NCBI RefSeq assembly: GCF_015024225.1
Contig: NZ_JACJGM010000008.1
Location: forward strand, 1 to 64,000
Origin: Nocardioides lijunqiniae
Lineage (GTDB): Bacteria; Actinomycetota; Actinomycetes; Propionibacteriales; Nocardioidaceae
Reading direction: 5' to 3'
Length of the DNA stretch: 64,000 nt
The first letter of the stretch is position 1, and every line of letters starts with the position of its first letter. Shown in pieces: positions 1-8,096 of this stretch. The position numbers and the translations under genes were made by a program. The notes beneath the pieces are model-generated. The model was not told the DNA's origin, ran no database searches, and worked only from the letters and a program-made list of their open reading frames with translations.

Positions 1-386
1 GAGGGCGTCGCCGCAGCGGCGGGCGCCTCGGGCTGCGCGGGGGCGGCGGCCTCGACCGGGGCGGCCGGAGCGGCCTCCTCGACGACGGGCGCCGGCGTGG
101 GCTCGGGGGTGGGCTCGGGAGCCTGCACCTCGGGCTCGGCGGCCTTCTTGGCCGGACCGGGCTTGCGCGGGGTCGGCTTCGGGGCGGCCTTCTCCTCGGC
201 GGGAGCGGCGGGGGCGGCGGCCGCGAGGGTCGCGCCCACCTCCTTGCGGAAGCGCATCTCCGCGGGGAGCTCGACGGTCGAGCTCGCCGACTTCACGAAC
301 TCGCCCATCTCCTTGAACTTCTCGAGAACGAACTTGCTCTCGACGCCGAACTCTTTGGCGAGCTCGTGTACTCGGGTCTTAGCCAC
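1..386 (-). CDS. infB: Translation initiation factor IF-2, N-terminal part (runs off the window)
   Basis: This is the N-terminal part of IF-2, the GTPase that delivers initiator tRNA to the 30S ribosome. The minus-strand frame starts at a GTG at 386-384 behind a clear AAGGAG ribosome binding site. It begins [18 protein letters not shown], the typical IF2_N helical module, and then becomes an Ala/Pro/Glu-rich linker typical of actinobacterial IF-2. The G domain lies beyond the window. It follows ylxR on the same strand, the usual order. The 124-bp gap to ylxR is rather long, so a separate leader or promoter is possible. Confidence 0.95.
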   Translation of the reverse strand, partial: MAKTRVHELAKEFGVESKFVLEKFKEMGEFVKSASSTVELPAEMRFRKEVGATLAAAAPAAPAEEKAAPKPTPRKPGPAKKAAEPEVQAPEPTPEPTPAPVVEEAAPAAPVEAAAPAQPEAPAAAATP

Positions 387-510
387 GTTTCTCCTTCTGG
401 CCTCGACCCGCGTCATGCGGTGCTGCGAGACCTCTTAGTGGTGTTGCAAACTCATCGGGAGTTACTCATCGAGTGCTCATGAGCTGCTGCTCCAGTTTCT
501 GGTCGGTTCG

Positions 511-792
511 TCACTGTGGGTCTGCGCGTGAGGCGAGGTACTCCTCCACCGCGGCGGTGTACAGCACTCCCTCGTGCCGCAAGGCACGGGCGAACGCTCT
601 GCGCCGCACGGCGAGCTCGTAGCACTCGACGGTGGGGTGCAGGTGCGCGCCCCGGCCGGGTGCGGTGGCGGTCGGATCGGGTACGACGGCCGGCTGGCCG
701 TGCGCGTCCGAGCCGGCAGTCACCCGCAACAGCTCACGCTTGGCGGCCCGCTGGCGGCATCCCACGCACGTGCGGACAGGCTCTGTCGACAT
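511..792 (-). CDS. ylxR: YlxR family (DUF448) RNA-binding protein
   Basis: A small YlxR/DUF448 protein of 93 residues from the ATG at 792. It carries the family signature RTCVGCRQR (C9 and C12), followed by basic stretches; the family fold binds RNA, and the gene normally sits between nusA and infB. The frame is open back to a TTG at 825 with another ATG at 819, so the start is uncertain; 792 places the Cys motif where the family usually has it. Here the gene is separated from nusA by two plus-strand genes, so it must be transcribed with infB from its own promoter. Confidence 0.88.
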   Translation of the reverse strand: MSTEPVRTCVGCRQRAAKRELLRVTAGSDAHGQPAVVPDPTATAPGRGAHLHPTVECYELAVRRRAFARALRHEGVLYTAAVEEYLASRADPQ

Positions 793-876
793 GAGGGGAG
801 TGCTTCGGTGGACCACCATCGACAAGTCTAGCCAACTCCGGTCACATCACCGAACCGGGCGGGCTACGGTCGGGGC

Positions 877-1614
877 GTGGACCTCTCCACCTGGCACCCC
901 CACTACCTCCCCGCCTGGTCCTCCCGGGCGGCCACCCGCGCCAGCCACCGGCTGGTCGACGGCGCGCTGGTGCTCGACATCCCGGTCGACCACCCACGGT
1001 GGTGCCCCGGCGACCACGAGCCGCCGCTGCGAGTCTCCGGGCTGCAGTCGGGCAGCTGGTCGGGCCCGGTGGGCAGCACCCTCGGCCAGCAGCGCTTCCG
1101 CGAGGGACAGACGGTGCAGGAGGAGCAGCCGCGCTTCGAGGGCTGGCTGCCCTCCGGCGGACGGGTGGCGATCCGGGCCTCCATGACGCTCTCGGCACGG
1201 TCCATGGCGGCGCTGTGGCTCAGCGGCCTCGAGGACGATCCCGACCAGCTGCGCTGCGGCGAGCTCTGCGTCTTCGAGGTCTTCGGCCACGCGGTCGAGG
1301 GTGGCGAGCACCCCTCGGCGGAGGTCGGGGTGGGCATCAAGGCCTTCCGCGACCCGGCTCTCACCCAGACCTTCGCGGCGCCCCGGCTGCCGATCGACGT
1401 CACCCGGCCCCACACCTACGCGGTGGACTGGGACGCCGACGAGGCGGTCTTCACCGTGGACGGCGAGGTCGTGCGCCGCTGCGCCGGCCCGCCGACGTAC
1501 CCGATGCAGCTGATGCTGGCCGTCTTCGACTTCCCCGCGTGGTCGCGCGGCGACGACGACCACCTCGTGCCGGAGCTGGTGGTCGAGGACGTCGGGCCCA
1601 CGGTCGGCGCCTGA
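877..1614 (+). CDS. Glycoside hydrolase family 16-like / concanavalin A-like fold protein
   Basis: A 245-residue protein starting at GTG 877. The middle contains WLSGLEDDP followed by GELCVFEVFG (about residues 128-137), which resembles the strand carrying the GH16 catalytic E-x-D-x-x-E, but only partly: the pattern is E-L-C-V-F-E, so catalysis is doubtful. The later segment HTYAVDWDADEAVFTVDGE is typical of concanavalin A-like glucanase/lectin folds. There is no signal peptide, so it is probably cytosolic. It lies on the plus strand between ylxR and nusA, where a conserved operon would normally be continuous, and is followed 35 bp later by a phosphatase gene. The substrate is unknown. Confidence 0.6.
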   Translation: MDLSTWHPHYLPAWSSRAATRASHRLVDGALVLDIPVDHPRWCPGDHEPPLRVSGLQSGSWSGPVGSTLGQQRFREGQTVQEEQPRFEGWLPSGGRVAIRASMTLSARSMAALWLSGLEDDPDQLRCGELCVFEVFGHAVEGGEHPSAEVGVGIKAFRDPALTQTFAAPRLPIDVTRPHTYAVDWDADEAVFTVDGEVVRRCAGPPTYPMQLMLAVFDFPAWSRGDDDHLVPELVVEDVGPTVGA

Positions 1615-1649
1615 GGGGCCACCGCCGGCGCGCGCGGCATGATCGGCGC

Positions 1650-2249
1650 ATGTCCTCGCTGCAGTGTCCGACCACGCTCCTGCTCGTCCGCCACGGCGAG
1701 GCGGAGTACGAAGCCGACACCTGGGAGCGCGAGGGCGGGTCGCTGACGACGCTCGGCCGGCGCCAGGCCACGGAGCTCGGGGAGCGCCTGGCGGGGCGCC
1801 GCGTCGCCCACGTGTGGACCAGCACCCTGGCCCGCGCCGTGCAGACCGGTGAGATCGCGGCGGCCGCTTTGGGCGTCGCGGTCACGACCCGCGAGGGGCT
1901 CGTGGAGTTCGAGCCGGGCGACCTCGCCGGGACACCGCTGTCGGAGGACCCCTTCGCCGACACGTACGCCGCCTGGCTGGCCGGCGACCTGGAGCGGCGG
2001 GTCCCGGGGGGCGAGTCCGGCGCCGAGCTCGTCGCGCGGGTGCGTGGCGTGCTCGACGAGGTGGCCGACGCCCACCGCGGCGAGACCGTCCTCGTCGTCA
2101 GCCACGGCGGCGCGCTGCGGCTCGCCGTACCGCTGCTCGCCCGGATGGACTGCGACACCCACCGGATCGCCAACTGCGCGGTGATCGAGGTGGACGTCGA
2201 CGACGACGGCCGGGTCTGCCGCGCGTGGGACCCCGCGCCGGAGGACTGA
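1650..2249 (+). CDS. Histidine phosphatase (phosphoglycerate mutase-like) family protein
   Basis: A 199-residue protein of the histidine phosphatase superfamily. The phosphate-accepting LVRHGEAE motif (R14-H15-G16) is near the N terminus and the second catalytic histidine is in VVSHGGALR (about residues 150-158). SxLARAxQT, which helps bind phosphate, is also present. The length fits small broad-specificity phosphatases better than a glycolytic mutase. It starts at ATG 1650, shortly after the GH16-like gene on the same strand, and converges on nusA with only 11 bp between the stop codons. Specificity cannot be read from the sequence. Confidence 0.85.
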   Translation: MSSLQCPTTLLLVRHGEAEYEADTWEREGGSLTTLGRRQATELGERLAGRRVAHVWTSTLARAVQTGEIAAAALGVAVTTREGLVEFEPGDLAGTPLSEDPFADTYAAWLAGDLERRVPGGESGAELVARVRGVLDEVADAHRGETVLVVSHGGALRLAVPLLARMDCDTHRIANCAVIEVDVDDDGRVCRAWDPAPED

Positions 2250-2260
2250 CGCTCGGGGCG

Positions 2261-3241
2261 TCAGCGAGGCGCGGGGTCCTCCTCGTCACCGTGGATGTCG
2301 ATCCGCCAGCCGGTCAGGCGCGCGGCGAGGCGGGCGTTCTGGCCCTCCTTGCCGATGGCGAGGGACAGCTGGAAGTCGGGGACGACGACGCGGGCGGAGC
2401 GCTCGGCGAGGTCGACGATCTCGACGGAGTTGACCCGCGCCGGGGACAGGGCGTTCGCGACCATCGCCGCCGGGTCGTCGGACCAGTCGACGATGTCGAT
2501 CTTCTCGCCGTGCAGCTCCGACATCACGTTGCGCACGCGCTGGCCCATCGGACCGATGCAGGCGCCCTTCGGGTTGACGCCCTGGGCGTCGGTCGAGACC
2601 GCGATCTTGGTGCGGTGACCGGCCTCGCGGGCGATCGCCTTGATCTCCACGACGCCGCTGGCGATCTCGGGCACCTCGAGCGCGAAGAGCTTCTTCACCA
2701 GGTTGGGGTGCGAGCGGGACAGCGTGATCTGCGGGCCGCGCATGCCCTTGCGCACCGAGACGACCAGGCACTTGATGCGGGTGCCGTGCTGGTAGTCCTC
2801 GCCGGGCACGCGCTCGCCGACGGGCAGCAGCGCCTCGAGCTTGCCGAGGTCGACCATGACGTCGGCGGGGTTGCGGCCCTGCTGGATGACCCCCGAGATG
2901 ATGTCGCCCTCCTTGCCGGAGAACTCGCCGAAGCGCACGTCGTCCTCGGCGTCGCGCAGCCGCTGCAGCATGATCTGCTTCGCGGTCGTGGCGGCGATGC
3001 GGCCGAAGCCGTCGGGGGTGTCCTCGAACTCCCCCACCACGGCGCCCTCGTCGTCGAGCTCGGCGGCCAGCACGGTCACGTGACCGGTCTTGCGGTCGAG
3101 GGTGACCCGCGCCTTCTCCTGCGCCCCGGGCGTCTTGTGGTACGCCGTGAGGAGTGCCTGCTCGATCGCCTCGACCAGCACGGAGAAGGAGATCTCCTTC
3201 TCTCGCTCCAGCATCCTCAGGATGCTCATGTCGATGTCCAT
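2261..3241 (-). CDS. nusA: Transcription termination/antitermination factor NusA
   Basis: NusA, 326 residues, binds RNA polymerase and nascent RNA and modulates pausing, termination and antitermination. The N-terminal domain begins [18 protein letters not shown]; an S1 RNA-binding domain spans roughly 110-180 and two KH domains follow, with the [10 protein letters not shown] and [12 protein letters not shown] loops. It lacks the C-terminal acidic repeats of the E. coli protein, as in other actinobacteria. The ATG at 3241 overlaps the rimP stop as TGATG, showing translational coupling. ATG 3229 is an alternative start. Confidence 0.97.
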   Translation of the reverse strand: MDIDMSILRMLEREKEISFSVLVEAIEQALLTAYHKTPGAQEKARVTLDRKTGHVTVLAAELDDEGAVVGEFEDTPDGFGRIAATTAKQIMLQRLRDAEDDVRFGEFSGKEGDIISGVIQQGRNPADVMVDLGKLEALLPVGERVPGEDYQHGTRIKCLVVSVRKGMRGPQITLSRSHPNLVKKLFALEVPEIASGVVEIKAIAREAGHRTKIAVSTDAQGVNPKGACIGPMGQRVRNVMSELHGEKIDIVDWSDDPAAMVANALSPARVNSVEIVDLAERSARVVVPDFQLSLAIGKEGQNARLAARLTGWRIDIHGDEEDPAPR

Positions 3242-3768
3242 CAGGCGTCCCCTTCCTCGTCCTCGTCGGTGATGTCGTCGACGTCGGCGACATCGGCGGT
3301 CTTCCTGCGGTTGAACTCGATCTGCACGAGCGCCTTCTCCACGTCGGCGTAGGCCACCTCGCGGTCCACACCCGACACCTCGACGGTCGCCCGGGTCTCG
3401 TCGGTGGAGCCGATGCGACCGGTGAAGTCGGTGCCGTCGGCGAGCGTGACCTTGACCAGCCGGTCGGCGTTGCGGCGCCAGTGGCGCGGCAGGGTCAGCG
3501 GCCGGTCGACCCCGCGCGAGGTCACCTCGAGCGTGTAGGGGTGCTCCCCCATCACGTCGGAGGCCTCGAGCACGGTGTCGATCAGGCGGGTGGCCTCGGC
3601 GACGTCGTCGAGGGTGACTCCCCCGTCCTTGTCGACGGCGACGCGCAGGACGCGTCGCTTGCCGGCGGGCGTGATCTCGACGGCCTCGACGTCGAGCGCG
3701 AGCTCGCGCAGGGGGTCGGCGATCTCCGCCTCGATACGGCCTTGGATCTCGGCCTGCTTGGCGCTCAT
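3241..3768 (-). CDS. rimP: Ribosome maturation factor RimP
   Basis: RimP, 175 residues, is needed for 30S subunit maturation. It shows the two-domain layout: an N-terminal alpha/beta domain with [20 protein letters not shown] and [10 protein letters not shown], then an Sm-like C-terminal barrel (about residues 95-155). The tail is acidic. A GGGAGG ribosome binding site lies just before the ATG at 3768. It is the first gene of the rimP-nusA pair and diverges from the lipoprotein gene at 3863, so the promoter should lie in the 94-bp gap. Confidence 0.96.
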   Translation of the reverse strand: MSAKQAEIQGRIEAEIADPLRELALDVEAVEITPAGKRRVLRVAVDKDGGVTLDDVAEATRLIDTVLEASDVMGEHPYTLEVTSRGVDRPLTLPRHWRRNADRLVKVTLADGTDFTGRIGSTDETRATVEVSGVDREVAYADVEKALVQIEFNRRKTADVADVDDITDEDEEGDA

Positions 3769-3862
3769 GGTGCGCGACCTCCCTGTGCTGTTGTGGGTGC
3801 TGCTGGTGCCACGATAGCCGCTCGCGGCGAGGACCCGGACACCCCGGCGATAGGGTCGCCGG

Positions 3863-4357
3863 GTGCCCCACCGCCCCGCCGCCGCCACCCGCCGTACGGC
3901 GCTGGGCGTGGCGCTGGGCGGGCTCCTGGTCACCACCGCGTGCGACCTGGACGACCTCGACCCGCGCAGCGACCCGGCGCCCTCGGGCGCGCCCACGGCG
4001 CCGCCCGTCGACGCCGACACGGTCCTCGTGGCCGACGTGGTCGCCGCAATCGACGCCACCATCGCGGCACTGCCCGCCGCCCGCAGCCTGGGCGCCCTGC
4101 CGGCGCAGCTCACGGCGCTGCACCTCGCGCACCGCGCCGCGCTCAGCGACGAGCCCGCCCCCACGCCGGCGCCCACCGGCCGCAGGCTGGCGGCCGGTGC
4201 CGCGCAGGCGAGGGTGCGCCGGCTCGAACGGGCCCACCAGGCTCGCCTCGACGAGGCGTGCCTGGCGGCCGGCAGCGGGGCGCTGGCCGCCCTGCTGGCG
4301 TCGATGTCCGCGGCGGTGTCCCAGCGCCTGGCCTCGCTTCCCCGGGGTGCCGCATGA
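3863..4357 (+). CDS. Putative lipoprotein next to a DUF4439 protein
   Basis: A 164-residue exported protein with an N-terminal twin-arginine-like stretch (TRRTALG), a hydrophobic segment and a lipobox ending LVTTAC at C27, so it is probably lipidated and anchored outside the membrane. The rest is Ala-rich and mainly helical. Its stop overlaps the ATG of the DUF4439 gene as ATGA, so the two are coupled. A similar pair sits next to rimP in mycobacteria (the Rv2843-Rv2844 position), which suggests a conserved but uncharacterised pair. No enzymatic motif was seen. Confidence 0.7.
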   Translation: MPHRPAAATRRTALGVALGGLLVTTACDLDDLDPRSDPAPSGAPTAPPVDADTVLVADVVAAIDATIAALPAARSLGALPAQLTALHLAHRAALSDEPAPTPAPTGRRLAAGAAQARVRRLERAHQARLDEACLAAGSGALAALLASMSAAVSQRLASLPRGAA

Positions 4358-4770
4358 CCGAGCTCACCGCGCTGCAGACGACGCTGGCCGCGGAGCACGC
4401 CTCGCTCTACGTCCTCGGGGTCCTCGGCGGGCAGACGTCGCAGTCGGCCAGCCCCACGCTGTTCGCCGCGATCACCGCCGCCTACGCCGAGCACCGGGGC
4501 CGCCGCGACCAGCTCGTGCGCTCGGTGACCGACCTGGGCGACACCCCGGTGGCGGCGGAGGTCGCCTACGACGTGCCGGCCGACCTGGGCACCCCGGGGG
4601 CCGTCGCCCGACGGGCGCTGCGGCTGGAGCGCGACTGCGCGGCGACGTACGCGTTCCTGGTGGCGAGCAGCACCGGTCAGCTCCGCACCTGGGCCCTCCG
4701 CGCGCTCCAGGCGAGCGCCGTGCGGGGGCTGGGGTTCGGCGGCACGCCCGAGGACTTCCCCGGGCGGTAG
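4354..4770 (+). CDS. DUF4439 (ferritin-like) domain protein
   Basis: A 138-residue protein that fits the DUF4439 ferritin-like family: [20 protein letters not shown] near the start, EHRGRRDQL in the middle and a helical [12 protein letters not shown] segment. The paired E/H residues on long helices suggest a four-helix bundle, but metal binding is not proven. It starts inside the end of the upstream lipoprotein gene (4-bp ATGA overlap). A large inverted-repeat structure starts 6 bp after its stop codon and probably terminates the transcript. Confidence 0.75.
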   Translation: MTELTALQTTLAAEHASLYVLGVLGGQTSQSASPTLFAAITAAYAEHRGRRDQLVRSVTDLGDTPVAAEVAYDVPADLGTPGAVARRALRLERDCAATYAFLVASSTGQLRTWALRALQASAVRGLGFGGTPEDFPGR

Positions 4771-4776
4771 ACGCCG

Positions 4777-4845
4777 AACGGTCCGCCCCCTCGGCGTCCG
4801 GGGAGCGCCCGAGATGCTCCCCGAACTACGAGGGTGCGGACCGTT
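4777..4845. terminator. Nested inverted repeat behind the DUF4439 gene
   Basis: Three nested inverted repeats can form one long stem. AACGGTCCGC (4777-4786) pairs with GCGGACCGTT (4836-4845). CCCTCG (4788-4793) pairs with CGAGGG (4829-4834). CGGGGAGC (4799-4806) pairs with GCTCCCCG (4816-4823). It begins 6 bp after the stop at 4770 and has no U-tract, as is common for actinobacterial terminators. With a minus-strand gene ending at 5008 it could terminate in both directions. A small RNA or a protein-binding cruciform is an alternative. Confidence 0.6.
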
Positions 4846-4982
4846 GAGGCCTGGGACGAGGCCTTGAGGTGGGGTGTCGGAGGGGGCGACCACGAGATGG
4901 GTCAGGTAGACGCTCTCTCCGGGAAGATCATGCAACAGGCCCGGACGAGGCGGAACGGACCGCGAACACCACAAAGTTGCAT

Positions 4983-4999
4983 TGCATGAACTTGCAAAA
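4983..4999 (+). repeat. 17-bp direct repeat, copy downstream of the M43 protease gene
   Basis: TGCATGAACTTGCAAAA lies 8 bp beyond the protease stop codon. A 15/17 match in the same orientation is at 6053-6069 upstream of the gene. The stretch is markedly A/T-richer than its surroundings. The core resembles CTTGCAG-type repeats described for LacI-family (MalR/Reg1) operators in Streptomyces, but a binding protein cannot be assigned here. Confidence 0.45.
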
Positions 5000-5007
5000 T
5001 GCAGGGG

Positions 5008-5940
5008 TCAGGAGCGGTACGCCGTCCACATCTGCGACATCCGTGCGCTCTGCCCGGGGGTGAACTGGGTGTAGCAGCTGTCGTAGCTGTAGTCCATGTA
5101 GTTGTGGATGGGGTCCAGGCCCGGGCGCGAGCACGAGTCGCGGCCGGTGGGGCACCCGTTGGTGGCGCTCCCCTGGGCGGGGGTGTCGGCGACCTCGTCG
5201 TTCGTGGCCGTGCAGCCGCCCTGGAACGTGTGGTAGAGCCCGAGCCAGTGCCCCGCCTCGTGGGTGGCGGTCTCGCCGAGGTTGTAGTTGGCCGTGCTGC
5301 CACCCGGCAGCGAGGAGTACTGCACGCGGATGCCGTCGATGCCGGGGTTGCGGCTGTAGTCCCACGGGAAGGTCGCGACGCCGAGGTAGCTGAAGTCGAC
5401 GAGCCAGATGTTGAGCGCGTTGGCGCCGCCCTTGCGGGTCTGCTTGCGGTACGTCGTGCTGGCGCCGTCGCGGTGCCAGGTGTCGTTGTAGAACCGGTCG
5501 GTCCCGGCCAGGGAGAACGTGAACCCCGTGTTGGCGGCTGCACCGGACTCCGCGCCGGCGTAGGTCCTGTTGAGCACCTGGATCTGCTGGGTGATCTGGC
5601 TGGCGGTGACGTCGCCGGCGCCGTTCCTCCCGGCCATGACGTGCATGTAGACCGGGATCGAGGCAGCCGCGGCGGCCGCCTTCGCCGACGTCGTGCCCTT
5701 CTTGGCCAGCAGCGCGCGGGTGCGGGCCGCGATGCGCTCCTGCTCCGCCGAGGAGACCTCGCGGGTGTCGGGACCGTGGCCGCCGCGGGCCGAGGCGCCG
5801 GAGTCGTGGTGGGCCTCCTGCTCCGCGCAGACGGGGCCGTGGTCGAGCGCGGGGGTCAGCGCGCTCGCGCCGACGGAGGTGATGCTGAGGGTGGCGACGC
5901 TGATGGTGCTCAGGGCCAGGAGCCGGATTCCGAGACGCAT
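5008..5940 (-). CDS. Secreted zinc metalloprotease, peptidase family M43
   Basis: A 310-residue secreted metzincin. Residues 1-28 form a signal peptide ending near GASA. The zinc site HEAGHWLGLYH is at 227-237, and the Met-turn segment NYMDYS is at about 280-285. Several cysteines (C243, C263, C270, C289) fit disulfides seen in M43B (cytophagalysin/pappalysin-like) proteases. Family members cleave extracellular proteins. The His/Gly-rich stretch at 30-60 may be a pro-region. The gene stands alone, with 17-bp near-identical motifs before and after it (6053-6069 and 4983-4999). Confidence 0.9.
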   Translation of the reverse strand: MRLGIRLLALSTISVATLSITSVGASALTPALDHGPVCAEQEAHHDSGASARGGHGPDTREVSSAEQERIAARTRALLAKKGTTSAKAAAAAASIPVYMHVMAGRNGAGDVTASQITQQIQVLNRTYAGAESGAAANTGFTFSLAGTDRFYNDTWHRDGASTTYRKQTRKGGANALNIWLVDFSYLGVATFPWDYSRNPGIDGIRVQYSSLPGGSTANYNLGETATHEAGHWLGLYHTFQGGCTATNDEVADTPAQGSATNGCPTGRDSCSRPGLDPIHNYMDYSYDSCYTQFTPGQSARMSQMWTAYRS

Positions 5941-6052
5941 GGGGGGTGGTCCGTTTCGTCGGGCCGCCCGGCCGAGTCCGGGTGGCTACGCCGCCGACTC
6001 TGCGCCCGCGCGGCCGACCACGCCAGATCCCGCGGGTTGCGCAAACGCGCAC

Positions 6053-6069
6053 TGCAGGAACTTGCAGAA
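6053..6069 (+). promoter_or_regulatory. 17-bp motif upstream of the M43 protease gene
   Basis: TGCAGGAACTTGCAGAA lies about 113 bp upstream of the protease start and matches the downstream copy at 4983-4999 in 15 of 17 positions. Its two TGCAG/TTGCAG half-repeats make it a plausible operator, possibly for a LacI-type regulator. That assignment is inference from motif resemblance only. Confidence 0.4.
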
Positions 6070-6090
6070 CTCATCCTGGCTGGGTAGACG

Positions 6091-6801
6091 TCAGCGCCAC
6101 GCGGCGACGATGTCGGCCACGTCGGCCAGGTCGTGCGCCACCGCGTCGGGGTCCCCCTCGGTGTGACCGACCTGCTCGGGCGGGATGGCGCTGTGCGGGA
6201 CGTGGACGGCCCGGAGGCCGGCGTTCTGGGCGCCCCAGATGTCGTCGAAGAGCCGGTCGCCGACGTAGACGCAGCGTGCGGGGTCGGTGGCGCCGACGGC
6301 GTCCATCGCCGCGCGGAAGGCGTGCGGCGACGGCTTGGTCCACGGGATCTCGCTGGAGTAGACGTCGCCGTCGAGGAGGTGGGCGACGCCGTCGCGCTCG
6401 AAGATCCGCTCGTGGAAGGCGCGCGGCCAGATGGTGTTGGAGAGCACCCCGACGCGCACGCCGTCGGCGCGCAGCGACTCCCACAGGGGCGCCACCGCGG
6501 GGTCGGTGAGGGTGTGCGGCTCCCAGAACTCGTAGTAGTGCCGCAGCAGCTCGGGATCGTGCTCGAGACCCGCCTCGGTGAACAGGTCGGCGACCGTCGA
6601 GCTCTGCTGGTGGTCGCGCGAGCGCCCCCAGATCGTGGCACCCGCCTCGTGCAGCCGGGCGCGCGACGCCTCCACGTCGTCGTGACCGACCACCGCCTGG
6701 GCGAGGGCCAGCGACTCCGCGTGGAAGTCGATGTCGTGCCACCGCGTCAGCGTGCCTCCCCAGTCGAAGATGACGGCGTCGACTCCCGGGGCTCCTGGCA
6801 T
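6091..6801 (-). CDS. HAD-superfamily hydrolase (HAD-IA-like)
   Basis: A 236-residue HAD phosphatase-like protein. Motif I is FDWGGTLT with the nucleophile D13, but the second Asp of the classical DxD is Gly. Motif II is the SNT in GVLSNTIWP, the motif III lysine is in PWTKPSPHAF, and motif IV is VGDRLFDDIWGA. The cap sequence lies between residues about 20 and 100. The DWGG form is known in some actinobacterial HAD-IA proteins and raises doubt about phosphatase activity. It has its own transcription unit, divergent from the gene at 6856. Confidence 0.85.
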   Translation of the reverse strand: MPGAPGVDAVIFDWGGTLTRWHDIDFHAESLALAQAVVGHDDVEASRARLHEAGATIWGRSRDHQQSSTVADLFTEAGLEHDPELLRHYYEFWEPHTLTDPAVAPLWESLRADGVRVGVLSNTIWPRAFHERIFERDGVAHLLDGDVYSSEIPWTKPSPHAFRAAMDAVGATDPARCVYVGDRLFDDIWGAQNAGLRAVHVPHSAIPPEQVGHTEGDPDAVAHDLADVADIVAAWR

Positions 6802-6855
6802 GGCGGCATGCTAGCCAGCGGCGCCGACAGCGCGCCGACACCGTAGGTTCGGGGC

Positions 6856-7545
6856 GTGGCCGGGATCGGGGAGCTCGCGGAGGGACCCCTCCACGCGGCG
6901 CTCAAGCAGTGGCTGGCGCGCCCCGGCGACTCCTTCGAGGTCAAGGTCGACCGCTGGGTCGTCGACCTGGTGCGCGCCGACGGCGAGCTGGTCGAGGTGC
7001 AGACCGGCGGCTTCGGCCCGCTCGGCCCCAAGCTCGACGGTCTGCTCGACCAGCACCGGATGCGGATCGTGCACCCGGTGCCCGCCGTACGCCGGATCGT
7101 GCGGGTCGACGCCGACGGCGTGATCCTCTCCGAGCGCCGCTCCCCCAAGCGGGCTGGCGTGCTCGAGGTCTTCGACCGGCTCGTGGCGTTCCCGTCGCTG
7201 ATCGGGCACCCGCACCTGGTCGTCGAGGTGCTCCTGTGCCGCGAGGACCACGTCCGCGCGCCGACGCCCACCCGCAGCCGCTCCGGACGGCGTACGCGCG
7301 ACCCCGGGGTGCGCCACCTCGCCGAGGTCGTCGGCCGCCACGAGCTGCGCCGACCCGAGGACGCCCTCGACCTGCTCGGCGCCGACCTCCCGACCGAGCC
7401 CTTCACCACCGCCGAGCTCGCGACCCTCCTCGGCGTCCCTGCCGGCCTCGCCCAGCGCGTCGCCTACTGCCTGCGCCTCATGGAGCTCCTCGAGCCCGCC
7501 GGCCGCCGCGGCCCCGCCCCCCTGCACCAGGCCGTCGGTGGGTGA
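6856..7545 (+). CDS. Conserved hypothetical protein, possible nuclease-like core
   Basis: A 229-residue protein not securely recognised. It starts at GTG 6856. The N-terminal half contains SFEVKVDRWVVDLVR then GELVEVQTGGFGPLGPKL; the D...E-V-Q spacing recalls the strand-hairpin core of PD-(D/E)XK nuclease folds, but no complete catalytic triad can be fixed by eye. The C-terminal part (from about 175) looks like a winged helix: TTAELATLLGVPAGLAQRVAYCL. A basic stretch SRSGRRTRDPGVRHLAEVV links the two. DNA or RNA binding is a reasonable guess only. The gene-free composite repeat follows directly. Confidence 0.55.
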   Translation: MAGIGELAEGPLHAALKQWLARPGDSFEVKVDRWVVDLVRADGELVEVQTGGFGPLGPKLDGLLDQHRMRIVHPVPAVRRIVRVDADGVILSERRSPKRAGVLEVFDRLVAFPSLIGHPHLVVEVLLCREDHVRAPTPTRSRSGRRTRDPGVRHLAEVVGRHELRRPEDALDLLGADLPTEPFTTAELATLLGVPAGLAQRVAYCLRLMELLEPAGRRGPAPLHQAVGG

Positions 7546-7554
7546 CTGCCCGCC

Positions 7555-7790
7555 GGTGGTCGAGCAGCGAGGAGCGCCAGCGACGAGCGCCCGTCGAGAC
7601 CCGGTGAGCCGAACGCCGAGCTGACCCCACGGTGGTTGAGGTGCGAGCGCAGCGAGCCTCGAAACCACCCCCACCGGTGGTCGAGCAGTGAGGAGCGCCA
7701 GCGACGAGCGCCCGTCGAGACCCGGAGAGCCGAGCGCTGAGCTGACCCCACGGTGGTTGAGGTGCGAGCGCAGCGAGCCTCGAAACCACC
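7555..7790. repeat. Tandem REP-like palindromes B-A-B-A, left composite locus
   Basis: Two kinds of short elements alternate. Type B copies (7555-7610, 7676-7731) begin GGTGGTCGAGCAGYGAGG and end in GTCGAGACCCGG. Type A copies (7631-7669, 7752-7790) begin GGTGGTTGAGGTGCGAGC and end in GCCTCGAAACCACC, an imperfect palindrome. The spacer GCTGACCCCAC before each A copy is also repeated. They lie between a stop codon at 7545 and the branched module at 7811. None is coding; they look like repetitive extragenic palindromes. Confidence 0.8.
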
Positions 7791-7810
7791 CCGTGTGCGG
7801 GGCTGGTGTT

Positions 7811-7963
7811 GGCCCGCGCGCTAGCAGCCCGGGTCTCGGCGTCAAGGAGCTTCGCCCGCTTCGCGGCGGCTTCGCCGTCCTTGACTCCGAGCCTCTCCCG
7901 GGCTGCTTTGGCGGCGCTCGGGCGGCGGCGGCTTCGCCGCGCCGCCCGCTAACAGCGCGGGCC
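7811..7963. repeat. Branched-hairpin module type 1, left copy
   Basis: A 153-nt structured element. The outer stem is GGCCCGCGC (7811-7819) with GCGCGGGCC (7955-7963), extended by TAGC/GCTA. Inside is a long arm: GCAGCCCGGG (7824-7833) pairs with CCCGGGCTGC (7897-7906), and CTCGG-C-GTCAAGGA pairs with TCCTTGAC-T-CCGAG. A second GC-rich hairpin (about 7918-7948) follows. The same module occurs inverted at 15068-15222, and a sequence-diverged form with the same pairing is at 8097-8262. No ORF uses it convincingly. Confidence 0.7.
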
Positions 7964-7980
7964 CCGCCGATCGGTCACCA

Positions 7981-8053
7981 GCGTCGGCAGTTCGAGCTCA
8001 GGCCGTGCCTCTTCACGCTCGGCCGGGCACGGGCAGGGACCAACTGCCGACGC
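7981..8053. repeat. Central hairpin between two branched modules, left copy
   Basis: GCGTCGGCAGTT (7981-7992) is the exact inverted complement of AACTGCCGACGC (8042-8053), with an inner GCCGTGCC / GGCACGG stem. The counterpart in the right composite locus is at 14978-15048, where the 12-bp and 10-bp arms are kept but the loop differs. Confidence 0.65.
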
Positions 8054-8096
8054 TGAGTGTCGGTTGTCGCACCACCAGTCACACCAGCCCCAACAA

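Noticed and set aside
2225..3352. Plus-strand open frame opposite nusA
   Set aside because: Antisense shadow of a strongly conserved gene; biased composition and no homology seen.
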